From Mycobacterium sp. 236(2023) (GTDB taxonomy: Bacteria; Actinomycetota; Actinomycetes; Mycobacteriales; Mycobacteriaceae), in the NCBI RefSeq assembly GCF_029623955.1, contig NZ_JARSBP010000003.1:1135440-1199439 (forward strand): DNA of 64,000 nt, written 5' to 3'. Position 1 is the first letter of the stretch. Each line of letters begins with the position of its first letter. The notes below the pieces were generated by a model, which saw only the letters and a list, made by a program, of their open reading frames with translations, was not told the origin of the DNA and did no database searches. The translations under genes and the position numbers were made by a program. Of the stretch, positions 27,165 through 35,749 are shown piece by piece.

Positions 27165-28468
27165 GCACACGTCCACGACCCAGCATGGATGTCATGACAG
27201 ACACCGTCCTTGAGCCGGGGCTTCCGCTCGTGCAACGCCCCTTCGGAGCGCGTCCCAACCCCGACCTCGCCGCGCGTGGCACGGGTGCGCCGGTGCTCGA
27301 CATCGTGGTGCCCGTATACAACGAGCAGGCCGCGCTCGCGGATTCGGTGCATCGGCTGCACCGCTACCTGAGTGAGTCGGTGCCGGTGCCCGCGCGGATC
27401 ACGATCGCCGACAACGCCAGCGTCGACGACACCCCGCAGATCGCGCAGCGGCTCGCCGCAGAGCTGACGGAGGTGCGCGTCGTGCGCCTCGAGGAGAAGG
27501 GCCGGGGACGCGCGCTGCACCAGGTCTGGTCGGATTCCGATGCGGCCGTGCTCGTCTACATGGATGTGGACCTGTCGACCGATCTCGCCGCGCTCGCCCC
27601 GCTCGTCGCTCCGCTCATCTCCGGTCACTCGGACCTCGCGATCGGCACCAGGCTCGCCCGCGGCGCCCGCGTCCAACGCGGGCCGAAGCGGGAGATCATC
27701 TCCCGCTGCTACAACTTCATCCTGAAATCCACGCTCTCCGCCGGCTTTTCCGATGCGCAATGCGGCTTCAAGGCGATCCGCGCCGACGTCGCGGCCCAGC
27801 TGCTCCCGTACGTCGAGGACACCGGTTGGTTCTTCGACACGGAGCTGCTCGTGTTGGCCGAGCGCATCGGGTTGCGCATCCACGAGGTGCCGGTGGACTG
27901 GGTCGACGACCCGGACAGCCGCGTCGACATCATCACGACCGCTGCCGCGGACCTCAAGGGAATCGGCCGCCTGTTGCGCGGCTTCGCCACCGGAGCGATC
28001 CCGGTCAACGTCATCGCCGCACAGCTGGGACGGTCCCGAGACTCGGCCGCTCCGGGATCGCTGCTGCGGCAGCTGGTCCGGTTCGGTGCCGTCGGAATCG
28101 GCTCGACCGCCGCGTATGTCGCGCTGTTCGTGCTGATGCAGGGATGGGCAGGCGCGCAGCTGGCCAACCTGATCGCCCTGCTGCTCACCGCGATCGGTAA
28201 CACGGCGGCCAACCGCCGCTTCACGTTCGGCGTCGGTGGACGCTCAAGGCTGGCCCGCCACCACGTCGAAGGCCTGATCGTCTTCGGCATCGCCCTGACC
28301 ATCACCAGCGGTGCGCTGGGAATCCTCCACGCCACCAACGACTCTCCGCATCACCTCGTCGAGCTGGCCGTTCTGGTGGCGGCCAACCTGCTCGCCACGG
28401 TGGTGCGCTTCGTACTACTCCGCGGCTGGGTGTTCCATCCCCGTCGTACCGAAGGAGCCATTCGATGA
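27161..28468 (+). CDS. Polyprenyl-phosphate sugar synthase (GT2) fused to a GtrA domain
   Basis: A 435-residue fusion. Residues about 45-270 form a GT2 domain of the dolichol-phosphate mannose/glucose synthase type: LDIVVPVYNEQAAL, ITIADNASVDDT, the metal-binding VYMDVDLSTD, GTRLARGARVQRGPKREIIS and QCGFKAIR. Residues about 295-425 are a four-helix GtrA domain (LLRQLVRFGAVGIGSTAAYV, IGNTAANRRFTF), a group thought to flip or position polyprenyl-linked sugars. The GTG overlaps the upstream stop (GTGA), and the next gene overlaps by ATGA. It should make and present the lipid-linked sugar used by the GT-C enzymes on either side. Confidence 0.9.
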   Translation: MSTRPRPSMDVMTDTVLEPGLPLVQRPFGARPNPDLAARGTGAPVLDIVVPVYNEQAALADSVHRLHRYLSESVPVPARITIADNASVDDTPQIAQRLAAELTEVRVVRLEEKGRGRALHQVWSDSDAAVLVYMDVDLSTDLAALAPLVAPLISGHSDLAIGTRLARGARVQRGPKREIISRCYNFILKSTLSAGFSDAQCGFKAIRADVAAQLLPYVEDTGWFFDTELLVLAERIGLRIHEVPVDWVDDPDSRVDIITTAAADLKGIGRLLRGFATGAIPVNVIAAQLGRSRDSAAPGSLLRQLVRFGAVGIGSTAAYVALFVLMQGWAGAQLANLIALLLTAIGNTAANRRFTFGVGGRSRLARHHVEGLIVFGIALTITSGALGILHATNDSPHHLVELAVLVAANLLATVVRFVLLRGWVFHPRRTEGAIR

Positions 28469-30390
28469 CCGTCATCACTGACAAGGCCACGACCACCGCC
28501 GTGGAGCACGACGTCCCGCCAACGCCCCAGCCACGCTGGGTGTGGCCTGCGCTGGCGGCGCTGCTCGCGGCCACCGCCCTGCTCTATCTGTGGGGGCTCG
28601 GCTCCTCGGGGTGGGCCAACCAGTACTACGCGGCCGCGGCGCAAGCGGGCACCCAGGATTGGAAGGCGTGGCTGTTCGGCTCGCTCGATGCCGGCAACGC
28701 GATCACCGTCGACAAGCCGCCCGCCGCACTGTGGGTGATGGTGCTGTCGGGCAGGCTTTTCGGCTTCAGCCCATTCACGATGCTGCTGCCGCAGGCCCTG
28801 ATGGGGGTCGCGTCGGTCGCGGTACTCTTCGCCGCGGTGCGACGGGTGAGCGGACCCGGTGCGGGCCTATTCGCGGGAGTGGCGCTGGCCGTGACGCCGG
28901 TGGCGGCGCTGATGTTCCGCTACAACAACCCCGACGCGTTGCTGGTGTTGCTGCTCGTGATCGCCGCCTACTTCATGGTGCGGGCCATCCAGACGGGCGG
29001 CACGCGCTGGATGGTGTTGGTGGGCGTGGTCCTCGGATTCGCCTTCCTGACCAAGCTCCTGCAGGCGTTCCTGGTGATGCCCGGCCTGGCGGTGGCGTTC
29101 CTCGTCGCTGCCCCCATCGGCCTGTGGCAGCGCATCGGCAAGCTGCTCATCGGGGCTCTCGCCATGGTGGTGACCGCGGGATCGTTCCTGGCGATGGTCA
29201 GCCTGTGGCCCGCCGGCTCGCGGCCGTACATTGGCGGCTCCACCGACAACAGCCTGATTCAGCTCGCGCTGGGGTACAACGGAATCCAGCGTGTGATGGG
29301 CGGCGAGGGCATGCCGGGCGGAGGCCGGGGCGGTCCCCCTCCGGGAGGTGGCCCCGGTGGCCCCGGTGGGGGAGCCAACCTGTTCTTCGGCGGCGACCCC
29401 GGCATCGGCAGGCTGTTCGGAGCATCGATGGGCACCGAGGCGTCGTGGCTGCTGCCCGCGGCGCTGATCGGGCTCGTGGCGGGTCTGTGGTTCACCCGGC
29501 GTACGGCACGTACCGGTGCCGTGCGCGCCAGCTTGCTGCTGTGGGGCGGATGGGTGCTGGTCTCCGGTGCCGTGTTCAGCTTCATGGACGGCATCATCCA
29601 CCCGTACTACACCGTGGCGCTGGCGCCGGGCATCGCAGCACTCGTAGGCATCTCGGTTGTCGAATTATGGCGCGGTAGAAACCATCTGGCGTCGCGGGTG
29701 ATCCTGGCGGTGATGTCCGCCGGAACGGGAGTGTGGGCGTTCATCCTGCTCGGCAGGACGCCGGACTGGCAGCCGTGGCTGCGCTGGGCGGTTCTCGTCG
29801 GCTCGATCGTCGTGGCTGCGGTCATCGCGGTCGGTGTGCACAGGCTGGGTCGCGCCGCCGCGGTGGTTGCCGCAGCGGCGGTTCTGTTCGGTGTCGCCGC
29901 ACCCGCGGCGTACGCCCTGGAGACGGCGCTGAGCTCGCACAGCAGCGGTCCGATGGCGATGTCGGGCCCGGCCGGATCCGGCGACGGTGGCTTCGGCGGA
30001 TTCGGCCCTCCCGGCGGACCCGGCGGACCCGGCGAGCCTGGCAGTTCCCGCGTGCCGATATCGGAGAACACCGAGCTGCAGGACATCGTCAAGGATGCCG
30101 ACAACCGTTGGGCAGCAGCCAGTATCGGGTCGATGACCGCCGGCGAGCTGGAGCTGGAGACCGGGGCGTCGGTGATGGCGATCGGCGGCTTCGCGGGGTC
30201 GGACAACTCGCCGACGCTGCAGCAGTTCCAGGCCTATGTGGCTGATGGTCAGGTCCGCTACTTCGTCGGCGGCGGCCACGGCGGGCCGGGACGGGATTCT
30301 GGATCGGCGAGCGAGATCACCGCGTGGGTGGAGCAGACCTTCGCGCCGATGGACGTCGGCGGCACCACCGTCTACGACCTACAAGCGTGA
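28465..30390 (+). CDS. GT-C glycosyltransferase, ArnT/PMT-like (second copy, Gly-rich loops)
   Basis: A 641-residue paralogue of the enzyme at 25254, with the same landmarks: SSGWANQYYAAAAQAGTQDW, FGSLDAGNAITVDKPPAALW, RYNNPDALLVLLLVIAAYFM, MDGIIHPYYTVALAPGIA and the C-terminal TTVYDLQA. It differs by two Gly/Pro-rich insertions in outside-facing regions, GGGRGGPPPGGGPGGPGGG near residue 290 and GDGGFGGFGPPGGPGGPGEP near residue 512. The start ATG overlaps the GT2-GtrA stop. Two acceptor-specific enzymes sharing one lipid-linked donor is the simplest reading. Confidence 0.9.
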   Translation: MTVITDKATTTAVEHDVPPTPQPRWVWPALAALLAATALLYLWGLGSSGWANQYYAAAAQAGTQDWKAWLFGSLDAGNAITVDKPPAALWVMVLSGRLFGFSPFTMLLPQALMGVASVAVLFAAVRRVSGPGAGLFAGVALAVTPVAALMFRYNNPDALLVLLLVIAAYFMVRAIQTGGTRWMVLVGVVLGFAFLTKLLQAFLVMPGLAVAFLVAAPIGLWQRIGKLLIGALAMVVTAGSFLAMVSLWPAGSRPYIGGSTDNSLIQLALGYNGIQRVMGGEGMPGGGRGGPPPGGGPGGPGGGANLFFGGDPGIGRLFGASMGTEASWLLPAALIGLVAGLWFTRRTARTGAVRASLLLWGGWVLVSGAVFSFMDGIIHPYYTVALAPGIAALVGISVVELWRGRNHLASRVILAVMSAGTGVWAFILLGRTPDWQPWLRWAVLVGSIVVAAVIAVGVHRLGRAAAVVAAAAVLFGVAAPAAYALETALSSHSSGPMAMSGPAGSGDGGFGGFGPPGGPGGPGEPGSSRVPISENTELQDIVKDADNRWAAASIGSMTAGELELETGASVMAIGGFAGSDNSPTLQQFQAYVADGQVRYFVGGGHGGPGRDSGSASEITAWVEQTFAPMDVGGTTVYDLQA

Positions 30391-30392
30391 TC

Positions 30393-30455
30393 CGCCGGAA
30401 TTGCATTCCAGCAGGCACTCACTCGCACTTCCGCTGCGGGAATGCAATTCCGCCG
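30393..30455. repeat. Inverted repeat with GGAATTGCATTCC arms, probable terminator
   Basis: Arms at 30393-30409 and 30439-30455 are complementary over 17 bp with one mismatch, around a 29-nt loop. The core of each arm (GGAATTGCATTCC / GGAATGCAATTCC) is itself nearly palindromic. It follows the glycosyltransferase operon directly and precedes canA, so it probably ends the operon. Related GAATGCAATT cores occur at 3404-3413 and 39531-39541 in other intergenic gaps. Confidence 0.55.
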
Positions 30456-30500
30456 ATTTGAAGTGGTGACTTCGGCGCTTGTCACGCCTAGCCTCGCGCC

Positions 30501-30998
30501 ATGACCGTGACCGACGAGTACCTGAAGAACAACGAGAAGTACGCCGAGACCTTCTCGGGTCCGCTTCCGTTACCGCCCAGCAAGCACGTCGCGGTCGTCG
30601 CCTGCATGGACGCGCGGCTCGACGTGTACCGCATCCTCGGGCTCGGCGACGGCGAGGCGCACGTCATCCGCAACGCGGGCGGGGTGGTCACCGATGACGA
30701 GATCCGGTCTCTCGCCATCAGCCAGCGTCTGCTGGGCACAAAGGAGATCATCCTGATCCACCACACCGACTGCGGCATGCTGACGTTCACCGACGACGAC
30801 TTCAAGCGCAGCATCCAGGATGAGACGGGGCTGAAACCTGAGTGGGCGGCCGAGGCGTTCCCGGATCTGGAGGAGGACGTGCGTCAGTCTTTGCGCCGGA
30901 TCGAGGCGAGCCCGTTCGTCACAAAGCATGTATCACTTCGCGGGTTCGTCTTCGACGTTGCGACCGGACGACTCGACGAGGTGATCTCCGGCAGGTAG
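30501..30998 (+). CDS. canA: Beta-carbonic anhydrase CanA (Rv1284 type)
   Basis: A 165-residue beta-class carbonic anhydrase interconverting CO2 and bicarbonate. The zinc ligands are visible as Cys35 (VACMDARLD, with the Asp37-Arg39 dyad), His88 and Cys91 (ILIHHTDCGML). IRNAGGVVTDDE completes the active-site signature. Length and residue numbering match Rv1284 (163 residues). The 3' end overlaps the stop region of the convergent ABC gene by 66 bp, which is unusual here. It lies between opp and cysD, as in M. tuberculosis, apart from the inserted loci. Confidence 0.95.
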   Translation: MTVTDEYLKNNEKYAETFSGPLPLPPSKHVAVVACMDARLDVYRILGLGDGEAHVIRNAGGVVTDDEIRSLAISQRLLGTKEIILIHHTDCGMLTFTDDDFKRSIQDETGLKPEWAAEAFPDLEEDVRQSLRRIEASPFVTKHVSLRGFVFDVATGRLDEVISGR

Positions 30999-33131
30999 CC
31001 GGAGCACCCGGTCGGCCAGCCTGGCGACAGCGGCCTCGTCGTGGCTGATGAACAGCAGGCCCAACCCGTCGGCGGCGAATCCGGCGAGCAGGTCCAGGAT
31101 GCCGTCGCGAGTCTCGGGATCCAGCGACGACGTGACCTCGTCACAAACCAGGATGCGCGGACGCGCGGCAAGGGCGCGTGCCAGCGCAACGCGCTGCGCC
31201 TGCCCGCCGGACAATTGCGGAGATCGGCGGTCGAGCAACTGCGTGTCGAGCCCGACGAGCCGCAGCAGTCGCGCCGCCTCCACCGCGGCGTCGCCACGGG
31301 ACATGTTGTCCAACAACCGAAGCGGGCGGGTCACCTCCTGTTCGACGGTCCATCGCGGGTTCAGCGACCGCCTCGGATTCTGGAAGACGAGCTGCAGTGC
31401 GCGCCGCTGGTCGGCGGAGCGATGTGCAGCCCTGGCGGCCAGCCGCTGCCCGTCGAGCAGGAGCTGCCCGGCAGCGGGTTCGTGCAGCCCCACCAGGCAT
31501 CGGGCGACAGTCGTCTTGCCCGCGCCAGACTGGCCGACAATAGCGACGCATTCACCTGCGCCCACGGATAATTCGGGTATCTGGACGACGCTCCCGTGGG
31601 GGAATCCCGCCGCGAGAGCCGTGACGTTAAGCACCGGATCGACGCCGGTGGCCGCCGGTGCCGGCGTGACCGTCTGAGTGACGGTGGCCGGCTCGGTGCC
31701 CGCGATCCGGCCTGCCCGGATGGTCACGACGTCGTCGACGAGGCCGCGCACAGCCGCGAGATCGTGGGTGATGACGATGAACACGGCGCCCGTCTCGGCG
31801 CGTAACCGCCGGAGGGTGTCGACGAGAATTTCTGCGGTGTGTGCGTCGAGTCCGGTGGTCGGCTCGTCGAGGACGACGACATCCGGGCGGCGCAGCACGG
31901 CGAGCGCGATGAGGACCCGCTGCTGCTGCCCACCCGAGAGCTGGTGGGGATATCTGCGCAGGAACTGTCTGTCGGATGGCAGGTCGACGCTGCGCAACGC
32001 GCTCGCAATGGCGCCGACGCCCGACATGCCGCCCGCTCGCTGGATCTCACGAATGTGCGTGCCGACGCGCAGCGCCGGATTCAATCCGGTGGCCGGATCC
32101 TGCGGGACGTAGCCGATCTTTCGCAAGGCATCGGGCCGGGTGATGTTTCCCCGCAGCGTCAGATCAGTCGGCAACGCGTCCAGGATCGCCAGTGCGAGTG
32201 TGGTCTTGCCCGCGCCGGAAGGTCCGATGATCGCGATGCTGCGACCGCTGGGCAGGTCGAGTTCGATGCTGTCGAGGATCGTCCGCCCGTCCGGGCCGGT
32301 CACCGTCAGCCCCGTCGCGGCGATGTCAGCCGTGCGGCGGGGAGGCGGTGGTGCGGGCTCCCCGGCGAGCCTGTCGGCGAGCAGATTCAGGGCGACGACG
32401 AGTGCGGTGATCAGGCCTGCGGGCACAACCACCGACAGCGGGGCGGTGCCGATGCCCGCGCGGTTCTCGGTGACCATCAGCGCCCAGTCCGGCGCGGGTT
32501 GGTGGGTGCCGAGACCGAGAAAGCTGCTGGCCGTGATGATTCCGACGGTGGCAGACATGCGGATGCCCGCGTCGGCCAGTAGTACGGGGCGGAGGTTGGG
32601 CAGGATCTGGTCGACGGCGATCCGCCGGTCGCTCTCGCCGCGGGCGCGTGCCGATTCGACGTAACCCGTAGACAGCAGGCCGATGGTGGTGGTTCGCACG
32701 ACCCGCGCCACCCAGGGCGCCGTCACCAGCGCGGTGGCGAGCACGATCGCCGCGGGCCCTTTGCCGGCGGCGGTGGCGATCACGGCGACGACGAGGAACC
32801 AGGGGAGCACGATCATGGCGTCCACCGGGCGCATCAGCCAGCCGTCGGCCCGTCTGCGCATTCCCGCGACCAACCCGATCGTCATGCCCAGGAGGTAGGA
32901 GAGCGTCAGAGCCGTCGCGGTCAACATGACCAGTCGGTATCCACCGCGCAGCACCCGCGAGAGGACGTCGCGACCGACGAAGTCGGTGCCGAGCAGATGG
33001 TGAGCCGACGGGCCCTGAAAGGGAACGCCGTGCGCCTCGGTCGGTGAGTACGGAGCTACGAACGGCCCGAACACGATGAGCGCCAACATGATCACGAGCA
33101 CGAGCGCGGGAAGGCATGCTTTGCGGATCAC
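30933..33131 (-). CDS. Fused permease and twin-ATPase subunit of a Dpp/Nik-type ABC importer
   Basis: A 732-residue fusion of what are usually three proteins. Residues 1-260 are a DppC/NikC-like permease (FVAPYSPTEAHGVPFQ, GTDFVGRDVLSRVLRGGYRL, EAA loop ESARARGESDRRIAVDQILP). The first ATPase has Walker A GPSGAGKTT at 303-311, LSGGQ at 398 and VVLDEPTTGLD. The second ATPase has GQSGAGKTT at 533-541, then LSGGQAQR and LVCDEVTSSLD. The GTG start (VIRKACLP) overlaps the DppB-like stop as GTGA; a longer open frame upstream lacks permease features. It is the last gene of the B12-riboswitch operon. The short ATPase regions lack long oligopeptide C-terminal extensions, so a nickel/cobalt-like substrate is possible. 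Confidence 0.9.
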   Translation of the reverse strand: MIRKACLPALVLVIMLALIVFGPFVAPYSPTEAHGVPFQGPSAHHLLGTDFVGRDVLSRVLRGGYRLVMLTATALTLSYLLGMTIGLVAGMRRRADGWLMRPVDAMIVLPWFLVVAVIATAAGKGPAAIVLATALVTAPWVARVVRTTTIGLLSTGYVESARARGESDRRIAVDQILPNLRPVLLADAGIRMSATVGIITASSFLGLGTHQPAPDWALMVTENRAGIGTAPLSVVVPAGLITALVVALNLLADRLAGEPAPPPPRRTADIAATGLTVTGPDGRTILDSIELDLPSGRSIAIIGPSGAGKTTLALAILDALPTDLTLRGNITRPDALRKIGYVPQDPATGLNPALRVGTHIREIQRAGGMSGVGAIASALRSVDLPSDRQFLRRYPHQLSGGQQQRVLIALAVLRRPDVVVLDEPTTGLDAHTAEILVDTLRRLRAETGAVFIVITHDLAAVRGLVDDVVTIRAGRIAGTEPATVTQTVTPAPAATGVDPVLNVTALAAGFPHGSVVQIPELSVGAGECVAIVGQSGAGKTTVARCLVGLHEPAAGQLLLDGQRLAARAAHRSADQRRALQLVFQNPRRSLNPRWTVEQEVTRPLRLLDNMSRGDAAVEAARLLRLVGLDTQLLDRRSPQLSGGQAQRVALARALAARPRILVCDEVTSSLDPETRDGILDLLAGFAADGLGLLFISHDEAAVARLADRVLRLPAGDHLVESSGRNVEDEPAK

Positions 33132-34093
33132 GGCGCGAGCACATTTCGGCCGGACGGTGTCAGTGCCATGGCCACGATGTCGGCCGCCAGATACGCCAGC
33201 AGCCCGAACGCGGCGAGCAGTACCGCCGTGGACTGGACGAAAGGCAGGTCGCGCGCGGAGATCGCCCGCAGCAATTCGTGTGCGAGCCCCGGATAGGCGA
33301 ACAGCGTTTCCACGATCGCTATCCCGCCGATCAACCCGACCACCGCGCCGGCCACCGGATGCACCGCCGCCGACAGCGCATTGGGTGCGGCATGGCGCAG
33401 GATGAGCCTGTGCCGCGGGATTCCGTTGATGCGTGCCGCGCGGATGTAGTCGCTGCGCATGACGTCCGTCATCTGTGCGCGAGCGATCCGGATGGGGTGC
33501 GGTGCGAGGCCGCACAGCAGGCAGACGACAGGCAGCACAAGCACTTCCGGCCGTTCGAAAGGACTGGTCCCGGACGGCACGAGAGACACCGCGGGAAACC
33601 ACCCAAGGCCCAACGCTAGCCATGAGATACACAGGACGCCGACGACGAACGGGGGCACCGACTCCGATGCCAGGGCAACCGAACTGACGAATCTGTCGAA
33701 GCGTGACCCGGCGAACGCGCCCGCCGTCAGCCCGATCAGCAGTGACAGCGGGATCAGGACCACAAGGGTGACCGCGGCCAGTGCGATCGAGTTCCGCAGC
33801 CGGAACTGCATCACGTCCGCGACCGGTCGCTGTGAGAGCAGTGAAACCCCCAGATCGCCGCGCGCCAGTCCGGCGGCCCACTCCACGAACCGCTCGATCG
33901 CGGGCCGGTCGAGGCCGAGCTCGGCCCGGAGTGCCGCAAGCTGGTGCGGGTCGGCCTGACCGGCACCCTGTCGCGACAACAGGACTGTTGCCGCGTCGCC
34001 GGGAAGCAGTTCGAACAGCCAGAAGACCGCGGCGGCGACCACCACCAGAACGATCGCCGCGCCGGCCAGCCGCCCGGCGATGTAGTGCGTCAT
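33128..34093 (-). CDS. DppB/NikB-type ABC importer permease
   Basis: A 321-residue permease starting MTHYIAGRLAGAAIVLVVVA. After helix 1 it has the DppB/NikB extracytoplasmic region (LPGDAATVLLSRQGAGQADP, ARGDLGVSLLSQRPV). The EAA coupling loop is DYIRAARINGIPRHRLILRH. It lies 30 bp downstream of the binding-protein gene and overlaps the fused permease-ATPase gene by 4 bp, so all three are one operon. Confidence 0.93.
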   Translation of the reverse strand: MTHYIAGRLAGAAIVLVVVAAAVFWLFELLPGDAATVLLSRQGAGQADPHQLAALRAELGLDRPAIERFVEWAAGLARGDLGVSLLSQRPVADVMQFRLRNSIALAAVTLVVLIPLSLLIGLTAGAFAGSRFDRFVSSVALASESVPPFVVGVLCISWLALGLGWFPAVSLVPSGTSPFERPEVLVLPVVCLLCGLAPHPIRIARAQMTDVMRSDYIRAARINGIPRHRLILRHAAPNALSAAVHPVAGAVVGLIGGIAIVETLFAYPGLAHELLRAISARDLPFVQSTAVLLAAFGLLAYLAADIVAMALTPSGRNVLAP

Positions 34094-34123
34094 CGGCGGC
34101 GTGTCAGCGGGCGGCGCGGGCGG

Positions 34124-35719
34124 TCATCGGTTGATCCAGGTGGTCGTGAAGTTCGCCCAGTCGCCGGTTCCCGGTACACCGTCACGGATTCCCTGCACGT
34201 GGCTTCGCGCGGCGGTCGGTTGCAGGGCGAAGCTGTGCAGGATGTATCCGCCCTCATTCCAGAGTTGTTCCTGCAGTTCGTCATACAGCACTTCGCGGCG
34301 GCCTTCGTCCATGGTGGCACGGGCTTCGTAGAACGTGCGGTCCCACTCGGGGTTCTTCCACGCGGTGGCGTTGTCCGGGGCGTTGGACGTTAGTGCCTGG
34401 CCGTAGAAATAGTCGAGGCTGTAGTTCCACCAGCCGCCCTGGGTGAACGGACGTTGCCCCGAGATCTGCGAGAAGTAGATGTCGCCGGGCTCGGTCTGCA
34501 GCTCGACGGTGATACCGGCTTTTTTGGCCTGCTCGGCGAACAATGTCGCCGATTCCAGCTGTCCCGGGCTGACGTCGGCAGTGTGCAGGGTGACGGTGAG
34601 ATTCTCCTGTCCCGCCTCGCGCAGGAGTTCCCGCGCGCGCTGCGGGTTGTAATCGCGTTGCGGCAGGCGCGAGTTGTAGAACGGTGCGCCTTTGCCGTAG
34701 AGGTCGTTGCCCTTTTCGGCGAAGCCGTAGAAGACCGAGTCGACCATCGCCTGCCGGTCCACCGACAGTCGCAGGGCCTCGCGCACCCGCGGATCATCGA
34801 ACGGGGCTGTGTCCAAACGCATCTGGAAGGCGGACATCACGCCGTACGGCGGGGTGACCAGGTAGACGTCGGGTTGGTCGCGTAGTGCGTTGGCCTGCGT
34901 CGGAGCCAGTTCGTACACGACGTCGGCCTCTGATGACAGGAACGTGTTGAGGCGCGGTTCGGTTGCAGCGACCTGCAGGATCTCGACCGCGTCGAGCAGC
35001 GGCGGGCCGTCCCAGTGGCGATCGTTGCGCACCAGGCGGGCCCGGTCGCCCGGGGACCAGGACTCGAGGATGAACGGCCCGGTTCCGACGGGCAGTGTGG
35101 CCGAGTCGAATCCGGTGGTCCCCTCTTTGATGACGTAGACGTACCAGCCAGCAAGCACCGAGCCGAAGTCGGCGAGCGGTTCGTTCATCGCGATGACGAC
35201 CGTATGCTCGCCGTCGGTCCTGCTGGTGGCGAGATCGACCATGGCGAGATCGCCTGACGACGGCTTGTCCGGGTCGAGCATCCGTTCGATGCTCCACATG
35301 ACGTCGCGCGACGTCAGTGGGCTGCCATCGCTGAACTGCACGCCCGGCCGCACATTGAGCCGCCACTGCGTGCCGTCCGCGTTGGGTTCGAGTGTTTCGG
35401 CGAGGCGGTATCGCAGCGTCAGATCGTTGTTGTACTCGACGAGGTGATCCCACACGTTCTTGGACACCGCGCCACCCGCGGAGTGGCCCACCACGTGGGG
35501 GTCGAGGACGTCGGCGGTGGCGGAGGTGCCCGCGAACACCGTTCTCAGGGTGCCGCCGCGGATCGGGTCGCCCGTGCTCGGCCCACCGGCACCGTCGGGA
35601 CTGCTGCACCCGGCAAGCAGGAGGGGAGAGCCCACCGCCAGCAATCCGGCACCACCCGCGCCTGCGAGGAACCGTCGCCGATCGAAGGTGCGACGACGTA
35701 CGCCGTCAGAAATATTCAT
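34124..35719 (-). CDS. Tat lipoprotein substrate-binding protein of a Dpp/Nik-type importer under B12 riboswitch control
   Basis: A 531-residue SBP_bac_5 protein starting MNISDGVRRRTFDRRRFLAG. The twin-arginine motif RRRFL (14-18), hydrophobic core and lipobox Cys38 (LLLAGC) make it a Tat-exported lipoprotein. The SBP_bac_5 core includes WRLNVRPGVQFSDGSPLTSR and AHHRSTTR-type loops typical of dipeptide, nickel or heme binders. The ATG sits 31 bp after a cobalamin riboswitch. This leader suggests the ligand is cobalt, a corrinoid or a corrinoid precursor rather than ordinary peptides. That is inference: SBP_bac_5 sequence alone does not identify the ligand. The ATG at 35719 is chosen over a frame open to 36010 because the signal peptide begins there. 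Confidence 0.9.
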   Translation of the reverse strand: MNISDGVRRRTFDRRRFLAGAGGAGLLAVGSPLLLAGCSSPDGAGGPSTGDPIRGGTLRTVFAGTSATADVLDPHVVGHSAGGAVSKNVWDHLVEYNNDLTLRYRLAETLEPNADGTQWRLNVRPGVQFSDGSPLTSRDVMWSIERMLDPDKPSSGDLAMVDLATSRTDGEHTVVIAMNEPLADFGSVLAGWYVYVIKEGTTGFDSATLPVGTGPFILESWSPGDRARLVRNDRHWDGPPLLDAVEILQVAATEPRLNTFLSSEADVVYELAPTQANALRDQPDVYLVTPPYGVMSAFQMRLDTAPFDDPRVREALRLSVDRQAMVDSVFYGFAEKGNDLYGKGAPFYNSRLPQRDYNPQRARELLREAGQENLTVTLHTADVSPGQLESATLFAEQAKKAGITVELQTEPGDIYFSQISGQRPFTQGGWWNYSLDYFYGQALTSNAPDNATAWKNPEWDRTFYEARATMDEGRREVLYDELQEQLWNEGGYILHSFALQPTAARSHVQGIRDGVPGTGDWANFTTTWINR

Positions 35720-35749
35720 GTGGTCTGTCCATCCTCGTGGTGTCGAGAA

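Noticed and set aside
30393..30455. Small insertion sequence or MITE
   Set aside because: Only a single hairpin with no target-site duplication or transposase; treated as a terminator-like repeat.
33132..33881. N-terminal extension of the fused permease-ATPase frame
   Set aside because: It overlaps the DppB-like gene in another frame and has no permease character; the GTGA start at 33131 fits.
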